Assembly (NCBI RefSeq): GCF_000255555.1
Contig: NZ_AGRW01000054.1
Coordinates: forward strand, 62,001 to 126,000
Reading direction: 5' to 3'
DNA length: 64,000 nucleotides
Source: Treponema saccharophilum DSM 2985
GTDB lineage: Bacteria > Spirochaetota > Spirochaetia > Treponematales > Treponemataceae
Under the pieces are notes generated by a model, which was not told where the DNA came from, did not search any database, and was given only the letters and a program-made list of their open reading frames with translations. How positions within the stretch are numbered: the stretch's first letter is position 1; the number at the start of each line of letters is the position of its first letter. Below are positions 62,834-64,000 of this stretch, piece by piece. A program made the translations under genes and the position numbers.

Positions 62834-64000
62834 ATGGCGAAAATAAAAAGCACTTTGCTTGATAATACAGAACACTTTAAGGTTGTAGAAAAAATAAAGC
62901 AGCTAATAAAAGAGAGCGATGTCAACCAAATCCTTATTGCAACTGGTTTCTGGGATATTCCTGGGACAATGCTGATTTCAGAGGAATTGGATGACTTTCT
63001 CAAGCGAGATGGTAAATCAATCAAACTTCTTATCGGAAAAGACCCGACAGTTTTTGCCTATCAATTGAAAGAATTAAACAGGCAAGACCTAAAAAAGACG
63101 AGTGATGCTATCAAAATTTGCCTTTCGGAATTGCAACCACAGCCAAAATATGACCTTGCAGTTAAATTACTAAAACACTATTGCGATGGGGAACACCCGA
63201 AATTCTGTATCCATATTTTTGATAATCCTGATGATACTTCGCAATTCTTTCATTCTAAATGCTGGATTTTTGCGGAAACGGAAGACTATGGTTTATATGC
63301 AATAATTGGCAGTTCAAACTTTACTCAAAAGGGGCTTGAAGGAAATTCTGAATTGAATTTTCTAGAATCAAATGACTTTGTAATCAACGCCTCATCTTCA
63401 AGTATGCCTGATTCAAAGGGATATTTGGAATGGTTCAAAGATAAATGGAAAAACTCTGAAGACTGGACAAAAGAGTTTTTACTGGCACTTAACAGTTCCC
63501 CAATTGGAAAAACTGTTCCTGTAAAATCGAGCTTACCGCCAGTTATAGACTCTTGTACATTCCTTTCGCCTCGCGAAACCTATCTAAAGTTATTGATTGA
63601 CCAGTTTGGCGATATAATTAATTTTGACGGGAAAATTACGCCTGACGATTACATGCCGCATGACAAAAACTTCAAGCAGCTTACTTACCAAAAAGAAGCT
63701 GTCAATCAGGGATTCGCGATTTTGAGAGAGCATCATGGCTTCATTCTTGCGGATGTGGTTGGATTGGGGAAGACATTCACCGCCCTCATGGTAGTAAAGA
63801 GGCATTTGCTTGAAAGCGGATTTTCGCATCCTGTGTTGATTATCACTCCTCCCGCAATAAAGCAGAGTTGGATTGATTCCATTGAATATTTTGACAAGGA
63901 CGAAATCCCAGAAAAGAAAATCAAGCCGCTTATAACTCTCACAACAATCGGCTGCCTGGATGAAAAAATCGAAAGCGAAGAATTTGTAGCCGAAAACGAC
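62834..64000 (+). CDS. PLD-domain/SNF2-type helicase (5' part; runs off the window)
   Basis: 389 residues are visible with no stop, so the gene continues to the right. The N-terminal ~220 residues are a phospholipase D-like domain with FHSKCWIF (H140, K142) and GSSNFTQKGLEGNSELNF (from ~159). A SNF2/DEAD-type ATPase domain begins near residue 285 (LTYQKEAVNQGFAIL), with Walker A ADVVGLGKT (306-314) and motif Ia LIITPPAIKQSW. PLD-SNF2 fusions occur in phage-defence and restriction-type loci, which fits the AT-rich, XRE-regulated surroundings. AGGTGA precedes the ATG. Which system it belongs to depends on the missing downstream genes. Confidence 0.9.
   Translation, partial: MAKIKSTLLDNTEHFKVVEKIKQLIKESDVNQILIATGFWDIPGTMLISEELDDFLKRDGKSIKLLIGKDPTVFAYQLKELNRQDLKKTSDAIKICLSELQPQPKYDLAVKLLKHYCDGEHPKFCIHIFDNPDDTSQFFHSKCWIFAETEDYGLYAIIGSSNFTQKGLEGNSELNFLESNDFVINASSSSMPDSKGYLEWFKDKWKNSEDWTKEFLLALNSSPIGKTVPVKSSLPPVIDSCTFLSPRETYLKLLIDQFGDIINFDGKITPDDYMPHDKNFKQLTYQKEAVNQGFAILREHHGFILADVVGLGKTFTALMVVKRHLLESGFSHPVLIITPPAIKQSWIDSIEYFDKDEIPEKKIKPLITLTTIGCLDEKIESEEFVAEND

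Overview
The window looks like a chromosomal segment of a Treponema-type spirochaete. Three things point there: two adjacent FlaB-type core flagellins followed by FlaG and FliD, a set of hypothetical genes and outer-membrane proteins of the spirochaete kind, and small, tightly packed operons. Most of the segment is GC-rich with heavily G/C-biased third positions, which makes many long antisense reading frames that I left out. GC drops clearly right of about 59 kb and strongly right of 61 kb, where the gene content is accessory. The left edge holds the end of an integrated element.

Layout. 0-1.4 kb: tyrosine recombinase of an element that continues off the left edge and abuts the 3' end of fliD. 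1.5-6.2 kb (minus): flaB-flaB-flaG-fliD. 6.3-13.6 kb (minus): rdgB, a divergent sigma-like or HTH protein with a striking repeat array upstream, nrnA, a small exported protein, argF directly behind a tRNA-Met and its terminator, a chemoreceptor and nrdR. 13.6-17.5 kb (minus): a biotin-type ECF transporter in which the S component is fused to the ATPase, preceded by a BirA-like operator, then lnt. 17.6-22.6 kb (plus): galactokinase-like protein, surE, a TPR protein and an exported TPR-NHL-vWA-like protein. 22.7-29.2 kb (minus): a translationally coupled inner-membrane protein and a 1530-residue outer-membrane protein. 29.3-34.7 kb (plus): unknown protein, lipoprotein, trmB, ligA, membrane protein. 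34.6-40.1 kb (minus): recO, deoA, recJ, M23 peptidase.

40.2-47.4 kb (plus): rpoZ-like gene, a 29-codon mS38/COX24-like ribosomal gene, then a compact operon dxs-folP-cdaA-cdaR-acpS-DUF2225-truA. This puts isoprenoid, folate, c-di-AMP, acyl-carrier activation and tRNA modification in one transcript. 47.4-50.2 kb (minus): udg-priA. 50.3-55.5 kb (plus): glycosyltransferase, REP-like inverted repeats and two large barrel proteins. 55.6-60.8 kb: thiI (minus) diverging from an acyl-CoA synthetase gene (plus) across a strong palindrome, a small lipoprotein, an HD hydrolase and tcdA. 60.8-64 kb: AT-rich accessory region with an HU-like protein, a membrane-anchored XRE regulator behind palindromic operators, a truncated HTH gene and a PLD-SNF2 helicase that runs off the right edge, probably the start of a defence or restriction locus.

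Recurring regulatory themes. (1) Terminators sit immediately upstream of the start of the next co-directional gene (int, flaG, argF), leaving little room for a promoter. (2) Several genes without a Shine-Dalgarno sequence (recO, bioY, the 27.3 kb membrane gene, perhaps rdgB) have a -10-like box ending 6-7 nt before the ATG, which predicts leaderless transcripts. No rRNA and no CRISPR array were found; one tRNA was found.
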